In this document: one piece after another, positions 1 through 7,981 of the stretch
Layout of the letters: each line of letters opens with the position of its first letter
How positions within the stretch are numbered: position 1 is the stretch's first letter
Assembly: GCA_018239815.1 (NCBI GenBank)
Contig: JAFEGP010000023.1
Span: 1-57,607, forward strand
From: Verrucomicrobiota bacterium
Lineage (GTDB): Bacteria; Chlamydiota; Chlamydiia; Chlamydiales; JAAKFR01
DNA: 57,607 bases
Reading direction: 5' to 3'
Translations under genes and position numbers: made by a program
Notes under the pieces: generated by a model
What the model was told of the DNA's origin: nothing
The model's database searches: none
What the model saw: the letters and a program-made list of their open reading frames with translations, nothing else

Positions 1-109
1 TTTAGGTTTCAGAAGAACTCCATTAACAAAAATCGAAGAAAAAACTGGTTCAGTGATAATAAAAGCTATAGCAAAAATGTATCCGCTTATAGTGGAATTC
101 AAAGAAGAT

Positions 110-1249
110 TCAGTCGTCTTCATCGTCATCTATTGTCACAACTTCGGCCACCATTTCAAAATCGCCATCTTCTGCGCTAGCAGGTTGTGCAGAGTCTGCA
201 TCGACTTGTTTTTTTTGAGGAGGTGTTGTGACAGTGGGGCGAGAACAAGGAGCTTCTTCATCTGCTATGGCATGTTGAAGATTTTCTTGCATGACTGCTT
301 CTGCAGAGAGAGGTAAGTCTGAAGGGCTTCGTTGAGACACAACTGGGGGAGGTAAGGTAGCAGGGGCTGCAGCAGCCAAAGAAGGGCTATCTTGAGCGGG
401 CAGGATATGGATAGCATTTTGTTGAGGTAGGGCCTCTACAACAACAACAGAATGTGTATGCGAAAGGGCATACATTAAAATAGGTGCCTCAGATGCTTGC
501 TCTTGTTCACCAAGAAGAGGCATCACTTTGATTTGAGAGGTTTCTTGTAAAACCAATGCAGAAGGTGTGATCCCTACAGGTTGTGACAACTGGGAAAAAG
601 AGGCAAGTTTACCGAGCTTTGTAGAAAAAATAGTAAGTTGCTGCTGGGAGGCTGAATAGGCAATCACTTTTTCTGATCCTGCTAAACAGGAAGAAGGAGA
701 AAAAGACAGGGTAACAAAGCATCTCGTTTCTAACCCAGCTCCTGACCTACCCGTTCGTCTCTCAGAGTCTTTTTCAGAAGACAAAGAACAAGCATAGAAA
801 TTTCTTCCTACGCCATAGAAGCAAGTCGTTGCATTAAGAGCAAAGCACATGGAATTACGGTCTGTCATGATCACTCGTGCAGAGGATAAATCATCAAGGG
901 AGTAAACTTGCAGCTTCCAAAATCTGTCTATTGATTGCAAAATGGCAAGCTTTCTATCGTAAGAAGTAGCTGCCGAGATGTTAAGATCAGAAATTTTGTT
1001 CTGGAGTTCAAAAGGTGTCGTTTTCCAGCAAAGGATACTGTTTTTAGTCACAGATACCATTTTAGTGCCATCTGTTGTAATGCCTAAATGCAAAATAGCA
1101 GTGCCATCATGGTCAAATACACCCTCTACAGCCGAAGATACGCGGTCAATAACTGAAATTTTTCCTGATGCATCAGCTATAAAAAACTTAGCAGAACTGA
1201 TTGCCAGGGCCGTCCCCGACCCTGGAACAGAATGAAAAGACGTGATCAC
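110..1249 (-). CDS. Beta-propeller-like protein with acidic C-terminal tail (unrecognised)
   Basis: I do not recognise this 379-residue protein. Residues 1-270 are rich in short beta-strand stretches with recurring patterns such as FFIADASGKISVID and ILHLGITTDGTKMVSV, which resemble irregular WD40-type propeller blades. Residues 280-379 are Pro/Ala/Ser/Glu rich, probably disordered, and end in a strongly acidic run (TIDDDEDD). There is no signal peptide and no clear membrane segment. The start is GTG, with GGAG four bases upstream. It is the last gene of a minus-strand run, 10 bases after the CT584-like gene, so it is probably co-transcribed with a protein linked to type III secretion. A role as cytosolic scaffold or secreted effector is inference only; the propeller fold is a guess from pattern and needs a structure prediction. 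Confidence 0.6.
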   Translation of the reverse strand: MITSFHSVPGSGTALAISSAKFFIADASGKISVIDRVSSAVEGVFDHDGTAILHLGITTDGTKMVSVTKNSILCWKTTPFELQNKISDLNISAATSYDRKLAILQSIDRFWKLQVYSLDDLSSARVIMTDRNSMCFALNATTCFYGVGRNFYACSLSSEKDSERRTGRSGAGLETRCFVTLSFSPSSCLAGSEKVIAYSASQQQLTIFSTKLGKLASFSQLSQPVGITPSALVLQETSQIKVMPLLGEQEQASEAPILMYALSHTHSVVVVEALPQQNAIHILPAQDSPSLAAAAPATLPPPVVSQRSPSDLPLSAEAVMQENLQHAIADEEAPCSRPTVTTPPQKKQVDADSAQPASAEDGDFEMVAEVVTIDDDEDD

Positions 1250-1259
1250 AAGACTCCGA

Positions 1260-1802
1260 CTATAAAGCTAATTGTTTCAGACGTTCACCAGCAAGATTCA
1301 ATTCTTTTCGGAATTTACCGATCTCTTCACGTCCCTTTGCTGAACTTTGAAATTCTTGAATACGACCTATAAAATGCTGAATAAGATGAATCGTGTTTTG
1401 AGGATCTGATAGGAAGACAAACTCTTCTCCATCAATGCGTCTTAAACGATTTAATAGAGCACTTTCTTCCTGCTGAGAAACTAAATCAGAGGTGATAATG
1501 TTGATAAATTCCCCGCGCTCATAAACCTCTTTAGCTAAGCGAGCTGGAATTGTGAAATTACGAATGATATCCTCAAGAATTTCTTGATGTTTTTCGTTGG
1601 CTGGGTTGTGTTTGACCTGACCAGTAAGAAGAATCTCGAAAAGCAGATTTGCTAATTCTTTGTTTTGGTTTGCGCAACTTAAAATCACATTTTGTAGTTC
1701 GCGAAATGTAGAGCGTGTAATTTTCATAGCAAAGATGCGTCGCAAGTTTCCTTCGAATAAAACTAACATGCGATCATCTAAATTAGCTGTTTGTGTGATC
1801 AT
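1260..1802 (-). CDS. CT584-like type III secretion-associated protein
   Basis: This 180-residue protein resembles C. trachomatis CT584 along its length. The best stretches are LEGNLRRIFA-like at the N-terminus, ELANLLFEIL near residue 50, the segment around RLAKEVYERGEFINIITSD near residues 88-106, and LNRLRRIDGEEFVFL near 118-132. CT584 is a chlamydia-specific protein proposed to act in type III secretion, possibly at the needle tip, but its role is not settled. The family length (about 183) agrees. Its ATG overlaps the stop of the upstream Pgp6-like gene in an ATGA arrangement, so translation is probably coupled. No signal peptide is seen, as expected for a type III component or substrate. 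The family call is confident; the function is not. Confidence 0.85.
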   Translation of the reverse strand: MITQTANLDDRMLVLFEGNLRRIFAMKITRSTFRELQNVILSCANQNKELANLLFEILLTGQVKHNPANEKHQEILEDIIRNFTIPARLAKEVYERGEFINIITSDLVSQQEESALLNRLRRIDGEEFVFLSDPQNTIHLIQHFIGRIQEFQSSAKGREEIGKFRKELNLAGERLKQLAL

Positions 1803-2527
1803 TTAAGCAATCCTTTCAAAAATTGAAGTTGTTTGAGAAGTTGTTTTTTTTGTTCATCAGAAAGTTGAGCTTCTTTAAGTGTTGCGGTTAGTTTTTGCAA
1901 CGTTTTTAAAGCTCCTTCTCCAAGATCTTCACGTCTTTTATCATGATCTGCTAAAGGAAAATGATCTCGAATCATACGGATGAGCTGTTCCTTGGTCTCT
2001 CCTTTATAATTGCGTACAATCTCTTCTTTGAGATCATGAGCGCCTGTCCGGCTGGCTAATGTATAAACAGCCTGCCTTGGCATGGTCTCAATTTGTGGAT
2101 GAAGATGCTTGGGCATCTGTAAATAAAAATCGTAATATTGCAGAAAGTTATAAGGAGTCTGTCGGTTGCCATAGGTGGCAATTAACCATGCTGTAAAAGC
2201 TCCGTCACGATAACGTTTTAAAATAAGCTGAGCCCGACGAATTCTCTCTCCATGTAAGATCACAGCTTGATTTGTAATTGCTTTAACTTCCTGAGTAATA
2301 GCAAGTAAATCCGGTAGATCTTGGTCTAATGCCTGTCCTTCTTCCGCATATTTTTTTAAAATCGACTCAATTTCACTGCGTTCATGATCAGCAAGTTTGC
2401 TAATTTGAAAAAGCCCAGAAAACACAGTTAACTGACCCTCAGTAGTCTGCTTGGCTAACTCCGCCATTTTCGGGGTTTCTTTCTTTTTAAGAAAGCGATC
2501 GTGCAACAAAGAAGCTAATTTTGACAT
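1799..2527 (-). CDS. Pgp6-like (CT583-like) protein
   Basis: This 242-residue protein resembles C. trachomatis CT583 and the plasmid protein pGP6-D. The middle part (about residues 95-200) carries the recognisable features: ILHGERIRRAQLILK, an FTAWL segment, a YNFLQYYDFYLQMP segment, and AVYTLASRTGAHDLKEE. The function of this family is unknown; the plasmid copy is always found beside a ParA-like gene (pGP5-D). I chose the ATG at 2527 (MSKLASLL) because an earlier in-frame start at 2590 would overlap the ParA gene by 76 bases, while this one overlaps by only 13. The C-terminal 40 residues are a Lys/Leu/Gln-rich helix that may be a coiled coil. It sits between ParA-like and CT584-like genes in one operon. 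Confidence 0.82.
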   Translation of the reverse strand: MSKLASLLHDRFLKKKETPKMAELAKQTTEGQLTVFSGLFQISKLADHERSEIESILKKYAEEGQALDQDLPDLLAITQEVKAITNQAVILHGERIRRAQLILKRYRDGAFTAWLIATYGNRQTPYNFLQYYDFYLQMPKHLHPQIETMPRQAVYTLASRTGAHDLKEEIVRNYKGETKEQLIRMIRDHFPLADHDKRREDLGEGALKTLQKLTATLKEAQLSDEQKKQLLKQLQFLKGLLK

Positions 2528-3291
2528 GGCTCTAATATCCTTGTTAGGATTTCTTGCATCAAACCGATATAATCCTCCGCAGCGCGACAAGATGGAGCTG
2601 TGTCAAACACAGGCTTTCCATAAATCGAAGCTTCGGAAATATTGATATCACGTCGAATTTTATGTTTTAAAAGCTTTCCTGGAAATGTTTTTTCCACGAG
2701 TTCTAAAAAGACACTGTTATTTTTTCCTCTAGCATTCCAGAAAGAAAGCACAACCCCCAAAACTTCTAGAGGATGACGTTCTGAGATGGTGGTAATGAAC
2801 TGGGAAAGTCTTTCCAAACCTTTTACGCTGTAAAATTCTGCCGTTGCACAAATAAGGACATTTCCAGTTGCAATAAGAGCAGATTCTGTTAACCAGCACA
2901 AAGAAGGAGGGGTGTCGATTAAGACATAGTCATAATCAACACGTTTAAGAACACCTTTAAGCCGCTCATGAGAATAGCGATCAGCCGCCAAAGCTCCTGT
3001 CACTTCAACTCGTTCTAGCCAGGTATCAGCAGGGATCAGATCTAAAAGAGGATTTTCTGTTTTAAGAATAACCTCTTCTATAGATTTGCTTCCCTGAAGC
3101 ACTGGAGCTAAACTGTCGTATTCATCAGGATTAAAACCCATCCCAGCCGTTAAGTTAGCCTGAGCATCAAAATCAATTAATAAAACACGGGCTTTGTGGA
3201 AACGCGCCAAAGCTGAACCTAGATGAAGAGTAGTAGAAGTTTTAGCTGTTCCACCCTTAAAACTACTAACGGCTATGGTTTTTTTTAACAT
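2515..3291 (-). CDS. ParA/Soj-like ATPase (CT582-like)
   Basis: This is a 258-residue deviant Walker A ATPase of the ParA/MinD superfamily. The Walker A motif FKGGTAKTST is at residues 11-20, with the signature lysine (K12) and the P-loop lysine (K17). A switch-type LIDFDAQANLTAGMG follows at about 38-52 and Walker B (VLIDTPPSL) at about 107-115. ParA proteins move or position cargo such as plasmids, chromosomes or protein complexes in the cytoplasm. No ParB or centromere-like repeat is visible nearby, so segregation of this locus is not supported. It overlaps the end of thrS by 7 bases and the next gene by 13, so it is part of an operon. The pairing with a Pgp6-like gene matches CT582/CT583 and the plasmid pair pGP5/pGP6. 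Confidence 0.9.
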   Translation of the reverse strand: MLKKTIAVSSFKGGTAKTSTTLHLGSALARFHKARVLLIDFDAQANLTAGMGFNPDEYDSLAPVLQGSKSIEEVILKTENPLLDLIPADTWLERVEVTGALAADRYSHERLKGVLKRVDYDYVLIDTPPSLCWLTESALIATGNVLICATAEFYSVKGLERLSQFITTISERHPLEVLGVVLSFWNARGKNNSVFLELVEKTFPGKLLKHKIRRDINISEASIYGKPVFDTAPSCRAAEDYIGLMQEILTRILEPCQN

Positions 3292-5180
3292 GATGCGCGC
3301 GTACGTCTCTCTTCTTCGATTTTTTTGATAAAACCCTCTAGGGGAAGCTCGCCGTGCACAACATTGTCTCGGCTACGCAAACTGACAGTTTTGTGCTCGA
3401 CCTCTTGGTCTCCTAAAGTAAGCATATAATTAACTTGCTCAAGCTGTGCAAGACGAATTTTTTTACTTACTGATTCATGACTAGAATCAATTTCACAGTG
3501 GAAGGAGGATAGTTTTTTTGCAACTTCTTGAGCATAAGGTAAATGTCTGTCTGCAACAGGGATAATCCTTACTTGACGAGGGCTCAGCCAGAAAGGAAAT
3601 TTTCCAGCGTAATGTTCGATCAAAATGCCCAAAAATCTTTCTATTGAACCATAAAGAGCACGGTGCATCATTACAGGGCGTGATCGATGTCCTTCTTGAT
3701 CAATGTATTCTAGTTCGAAGCGCTCCGGTAAAGCCATATCAAGTTGAATCGTTCCGCATTGCCATGTACGACCCAAAGCATCTTTGATGTGCAGGTCAAT
3801 TTTGGGACCATAAAAGGCACCTTCACCTTCACGCACAATGTAAGGCTTGCCACAACGATCTAAAGCTCGTTTTAAAGATAGCGTTGCATGTTCCCACTGA
3901 GCATCGGTGCCAATCGTATCTTTTTCTGGACGGGTAGAAAGCTCAAGATGATAGTCTAACTTGAAAACAGAATAGATTTCTTCGACAAGTGCCAGAACCC
4001 TTAGAATCTCATCTTCAATTTGATGAGGCTCCAGGAAAATATGAGCATCATCCTGATGGAAGCTACGCACTCTCATTAACCCCGATAAGGCTCCTGAAGC
4101 TTCATGGCGATGAACGTGACCGATTTCAGCCAGACGCAAAGGAAATTCCCGGTAGCTATGCACCTGGGATTTATAAAATAACATGCAGCCAGGACAGTTC
4201 ATGGGTTTAATGGCAAATTCCCGATCCTCAATAGAGGAGGTATACATGTTATGACGATAGTTTTGCCAGTGACCTGAACATTCCCATAACTCCCTTCGCA
4301 TTAACTGAGGAGTTTTGATCTGTTCGTAGCCTGCTCGATCGTGACATTCTTCCCAAAAAGCAATCAGAGCCTTCCAAATAATCATCCCTTTAGGGTGAAT
4401 AAAGGCCATGCCAGGAGCTTCTTCTTTATGAGAAAAAATGCCTAATTTAGGGCCTAAGATTTTATGATCTCGTTTTTTTGCTTCTTCAAGAAGAAGGAGA
4501 TAGTCACGTAGTTGTTTTTTATCTGGGAAAGTGATGGCGTAAATGCGCGTTAGCATTTCACGTTCGCTATCTCCCCTCCAGTAAGCTCCTGAAGTTTTAA
4601 GCACTTTGATAGCTTTGATTTTCCCAACAGAAGGCAAATGAGGGCCGCGACAAAGATCGAAAAATTCCCCTTGGCGGTAAGCTGTAAATATTGTGTCTTC
4701 AAAACCTTCAATGAGTTCTTTTTTGTAAGGGTTAGAACCAAATGCTTGCAGAGCTTCTTTTTTAGAATTAAAAACTTCTCTTTGTGATTTGTAATTCTGC
4801 TTAACAATCTCTTCCATCTCCTCTTCGATTTTTTTAAAATCCTCGTCAGAGATGTGAAGATTGGCAAAATCATAGTAAAAACCCGCATCAATCGGGGGGC
4901 CAATGGTTGGGACTGCTTGAGGCCATAGACGCAGAACAGCCTGAGCAAGCACGTGAGCAGAACTATGCCAGTAAACTTCTTTACCCTCTTTGTCGGCAAA
5001 CGACCATAGTTTGATATCATCTCCTTCTTCAAGGACAGTATTGAGGTCAACGGTCTTCCCGTTAATGCAAGCTGCTAACGCTTGATCAGGGGCTGTTTGA
5101 TTGAGGAGTTTGGCTAGATCCTCTGCTGTGCTACCTTTGGGCAAACGCACAGACTTCCCATTGTTTGTAAGTGTTATCAT
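3285..5180 (-). CDS. thrS: Threonyl-tRNA synthetase
   Basis: This class II synthetase charges tRNA(Thr). It is 631 residues, close to the bacterial norm of about 640. An N-terminal TGS domain covers residues 1-60. The editing domain has the HSSAH zinc/editing motif near residue 73 and a DLCRGPH segment near 176. The catalytic core contains MNCPGCM, with the zinc-binding Cys, plus REFPLRLAEIGHVHRHE and a class II motif 3 region near the YGSIERFLGILIEH segment. The anticodon-binding domain begins near SPRQVRIIPV at about residue 535. All expected parts are present. The ATG at 5180 lies 127 bases from the divergent gmd gene, so promoters for both probably lie between them. It heads the thrS-parA-pgp6-CT584 operon. 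Confidence 0.97.
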   Translation of the reverse strand: MITLTNNGKSVRLPKGSTAEDLAKLLNQTAPDQALAACINGKTVDLNTVLEEGDDIKLWSFADKEGKEVYWHSSAHVLAQAVLRLWPQAVPTIGPPIDAGFYYDFANLHISDEDFKKIEEEMEEIVKQNYKSQREVFNSKKEALQAFGSNPYKKELIEGFEDTIFTAYRQGEFFDLCRGPHLPSVGKIKAIKVLKTSGAYWRGDSEREMLTRIYAITFPDKKQLRDYLLLLEEAKKRDHKILGPKLGIFSHKEEAPGMAFIHPKGMIIWKALIAFWEECHDRAGYEQIKTPQLMRRELWECSGHWQNYRHNMYTSSIEDREFAIKPMNCPGCMLFYKSQVHSYREFPLRLAEIGHVHRHEASGALSGLMRVRSFHQDDAHIFLEPHQIEDEILRVLALVEEIYSVFKLDYHLELSTRPEKDTIGTDAQWEHATLSLKRALDRCGKPYIVREGEGAFYGPKIDLHIKDALGRTWQCGTIQLDMALPERFELEYIDQEGHRSRPVMMHRALYGSIERFLGILIEHYAGKFPFWLSPRQVRIIPVADRHLPYAQEVAKKLSSFHCEIDSSHESVSKKIRLAQLEQVNYMLTLGDQEVEHKTVSLRSRDNVVHGELPLEGFIKKIEEERRTRASC

Positions 5181-5307
5181 AGATTTTGGTACGAACTTTA
5201 CAGGATAGCCATTGAAAAGAAAAGAGTAAAAATCAACAATCTCGCCCTATAAACCAATCAAGCCTTATGAAAGCTCTTTTTCTAAAACAGAGCCTTGAGG
5301 AGACTTT

Positions 5308-6453
5308 ATGAAGCATAAAACGGCCCTTATTACAGGTATCACAGGACAAGATGGCTCTTATTTAGCCGAATTTTTGTTGCAAAAAGGCTATTGCGTTCAT
5401 GGGATTAAACGACGCAGTTCTATTTCCAATCTTCAGCGTTTGCAGTCTCTTATCGATCGATATCCTAAAGAATTTTCATTACACTTTGGAGATTTAACAG
5501 ACAGTAACAGTCTCTTGGCAATTTTGGCTAAAACAAGACCAGATGAGATTTATCATTTGGGGGCCCAAAGTGATGTGGCAATTTCTTTTGAAAACCCTGA
5601 ATACACAGCCAATGTCAATGCTTTGGGGACTTTGCGTCTTTTGGAAGGTATGCGCACTTTAGATTTATGTCATGCCAGATTCTATCAGGCTTCTACTTCT
5701 GAACTATATGGCTTGGTGCAAGAAATCCCCCAAAAAGAAACCACGCCTTTTTATCCACGTTCGCCCTACGCTGTTTCTAAACTTTTTGCTTATTGGACTG
5801 TGATTAACTATCGCGAAGCTTATAAAATGTTCGCTTGTAATGGAATTCTGTTTAATCACGAATCTCCAAAAAGAGGAGAAAATTTTGTGACACGCAAAAT
5901 TTCTCAAGCCCTAGCTCGCATTGCTTATGGTCTGCAAAAGTGTCTATATTTGGGCAATCTCAATGCATTGCGAGATTGGGGGCATACGCGCGATTATATT
6001 GAAATGCAATGGTTGCTTTTGCAACAAGAACAACCAGATGACTATGTGATAGCAACAGGAGAACAACATTCTGTGCGAGAATTTGTTGCACTAGCGGCAA
6101 AATGTTTGGGAATTCATTTGAGATGGGAAGGCAGTGGATTGAGTGAAAAAGGGATTGTGGAAGCAATAGAGCACAATCATCTGCAGGTTGAAAAAGGAGC
6201 AACAATTGTTGCAGTAGACCCTCAATTTTTCCGTCCTACAGAGGTTGAAACATTGTTGGGGGATCCTAGTAAAGCCCAGGAAAAGTTAAGTTGGAAGCCT
6301 CGTATTAGTTTCTCTAACTTGGTTGCAGATATGGTTTTTGCAGATGAGCGAATTGCTCGCAATGAAATGACTTTAAATAAATTGGGGATGAACTCAGAGT
6401 CTATATCGCATGAAAAACTGCAAAGTCAGGAATCTAAAGTTTTAGGAGTATAG
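5308..6453 (+). CDS. gmd: GDP-mannose 4,6-dehydratase
   Basis: This short-chain dehydrogenase/epimerase-type enzyme converts GDP-mannose to GDP-4-keto-6-deoxymannose, the precursor of GDP-fucose, GDP-rhamnose and related sugars. The NAD(P)-binding glycine motif GITGQDG is at residues 10-16. The catalytic STSELYG is at 129-135 and the YAVSK pair is Tyr154/Lys158. The family segment [16 protein letters not shown] near residue 183 is almost canonical. It is 381 residues, slightly longer than usual, with a roughly 25-residue C-terminal tail of no known function. A strong GAGGAG ribosome site precedes the ATG. It is followed after 3 bases by manC, which makes its substrate. The enzyme that would finish a GDP-deoxyhexose (Fcl or Rmd) is not in the window. 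Confidence 0.96.
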   Translation: MKHKTALITGITGQDGSYLAEFLLQKGYCVHGIKRRSSISNLQRLQSLIDRYPKEFSLHFGDLTDSNSLLAILAKTRPDEIYHLGAQSDVAISFENPEYTANVNALGTLRLLEGMRTLDLCHARFYQASTSELYGLVQEIPQKETTPFYPRSPYAVSKLFAYWTVINYREAYKMFACNGILFNHESPKRGENFVTRKISQALARIAYGLQKCLYLGNLNALRDWGHTRDYIEMQWLLLQQEQPDDYVIATGEQHSVREFVALAAKCLGIHLRWEGSGLSEKGIVEAIEHNHLQVEKGATIVAVDPQFFRPTEVETLLGDPSKAQEKLSWKPRISFSNLVADMVFADERIARNEMTLNKLGMNSESISHEKLQSQESKVLGV

Positions 6454-6456
6454 GGA

Positions 6457-7812
6457 ATGAAAAGTCTAATTCTTGCAGGTGGTAGCGGCACACGGCTTTG
6501 GCCTTGGTCTCGTACGAACTATCCCAAACAGTTTCTTAAGATTTTCGGACAAGATTCGTTTTTGCAACTGACTATTAAACGTCTTTTAAAGTTAACGGAA
6601 GTAGAGGATCTCTATTTAATCACACATGCTGATGCTTATTCAGAAGTTGTGGCTCAAGCATCAGAAATAGACCCTCGACTTGCAGGACAAGTGTTATTAG
6701 AGCCAGCTCCTAAAAACACAGCACCTGCTATTGCATATGCTTTGGATGCATTTATTCAAAAAGGTGTGTCAGTCAAAGAAGAAGTTTTGGTGTGTCCAGC
6801 CGATCATTTGATTACTCCAGACGATGTGTTTTGTCAACAGGTTCAGGCTGCCCGACAATTTGCTCAAGAAGGATGTCTTGTGACTTTTGGGGTTCGTCCT
6901 ACTAAACCGGAGACGGGATATGGATATATTCGTGCAAAAGGAAATCAGGTTTGCGAATTTATAGAAAAGCCTGATTTTGCAACAGCCCAACGTTATTTGT
7001 TGTCGGGGGACTATTTTTGGAATGCTGGGATTTTCCTTTTTACAATTGAAACAATGCAAAGAGAATTTGAAAAATATAAACCTGACTTCAATCACCCTGT
7101 TTCTATAGACCAGGCGATTATGGAAAAATCTCAATGTCTAGCTATGATTCCTTTGGAATTAACATGGTCTGACATTGGCGCGTGGGATAATCTCTATGAA
7201 GTTTTAGAGAAAAATGATGAGGGTAATGTTTTACAAGGGCCTGTTCATACTTTTGAAACAACCAATTCGCTTGTGCTGGCAAAAAAGCGCTTAGTAGCAA
7301 CAATTGGGTTGAAAGATATGTTAGTCATAGAAACAGAGGATGCTGTTCTGGTTGCTCCTAAGGCTGAAGCGCAAAAAGTTAAAAATGTCGTGGCTCAGTT
7401 GCAAGGTAAGTCAGAGGTCTGTGATCCACAAACATCGCAACGCCCCTGGGGTTATTATACTGTTTTGGAAGAAGGGCCTCGTTTTAAGATAAAAAAAATT
7501 ATGGTCAGACCTAAACAAGCTTTAAGTTTGCAAATGCATTATCATCGTAGCGAACACTGGATTGTTGTACGAGGCACGGCTTCTGTTACGATTCAAGATC
7601 AAAAAAAGTTTGTACATGAAGGAGAGAGCATCTTTGTTCCTCAGTCTGCTGTCCATCGCGTGGAAAATCCAGGAAAGGTGCCGCTAGAAATTATTGAGGT
7701 ACAGGTAGGGGAGTATTTGGGAGAAGATGATATCATTCGCTTAGAGGATGAATATGGTCGTATCAAACAAGAAGAGGCTTTTAAAGTGTTACTCGGTAAA
7801 ACAAAACGTTAA
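6457..7812 (+). CDS. manC: Mannose-1-phosphate guanylyltransferase / mannose-6-phosphate isomerase
   Basis: This bifunctional AlgA/ManC-type enzyme is 451 residues. The nucleotidyltransferase domain starts with LILAGGSGTRLWP (residues 4-16), then YPKQFLK, with the sugar-binding EFIEKP near residue 168 and YFWNAGIFLF near 186. The C-terminal cupin isomerase domain begins at RPWGYYTVLEE near 328 and holds the metal-binding QMHYHRSEHW and a late EGESIFVPQSAVHRVENPG segment. It makes GDP-mannose from GTP and mannose-1-phosphate and may also isomerise fructose-6-phosphate. It sits 3 bases after gmd with AGGAG upstream, so the two form an operon that supplies GDP-4-keto-6-deoxymannose. Both genes interrupt a region that in C. 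trachomatis, as I recall, has no such genes. Confidence 0.95.
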   Translation: MKSLILAGGSGTRLWPWSRTNYPKQFLKIFGQDSFLQLTIKRLLKLTEVEDLYLITHADAYSEVVAQASEIDPRLAGQVLLEPAPKNTAPAIAYALDAFIQKGVSVKEEVLVCPADHLITPDDVFCQQVQAARQFAQEGCLVTFGVRPTKPETGYGYIRAKGNQVCEFIEKPDFATAQRYLLSGDYFWNAGIFLFTIETMQREFEKYKPDFNHPVSIDQAIMEKSQCLAMIPLELTWSDIGAWDNLYEVLEKNDEGNVLQGPVHTFETTNSLVLAKKRLVATIGLKDMLVIETEDAVLVAPKAEAQKVKNVVAQLQGKSEVCDPQTSQRPWGYYTVLEEGPRFKIKKIMVRPKQALSLQMHYHRSEHWIVVRGTASVTIQDQKKFVHEGESIFVPQSAVHRVENPGKVPLEIIEVQVGEYLGEDDIIRLEDEYGRIKQEEAFKVLLGKTKR

Positions 7813-7946
7813 AAAATTAGAGGTCTTGTTTGTAAATATTTTTTTTAATCCCGCATACAACAATCTTGTAATAATCTCATTTCTATAGTAATCTTTTATT
7901 TTTGTTTAAAATCAAGCATGGTGAGAGGGTTTTTATTCCCCTTCTT

Positions 7947-7964
7947 TAAGGAGTCATCATGTAG
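7947..7964 (+). promoter_or_regulatory. Strong ribosome site followed by a start-stop codon pair (ATGTAG)
   Basis: TAAGGAG at 7947-7953 is followed after 5 bases by ATG at 7959 and immediately by TAG. The start codon of the transporter gene lies 17 bases after this TAG. The arrangement is a minimal start-stop element in the leader; it could park or recycle ribosomes upstream of the transporter. The transporter frame itself is closed by a TAG at 7970, so the gene cannot extend back to use this ribosome site directly. Confidence 0.45.
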
Positions 7965-7981
7965 CCAATTAGCAGGACGAT

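Noticed and set aside
4550-5050. A 166-residue open frame on the minus strand, inside thrS but in another frame
   Set aside because: It is fully covered by the well-supported thrS gene, has low-complexity Leu/Lys content and shows no ribosome site or family match.
6769-7134. A 121-residue open frame on the minus strand inside manC
   Set aside because: manC is clear on the plus strand; the antisense frame is Phe/Asn/Ile rich and typical of a shadow of AT-rich coding DNA.
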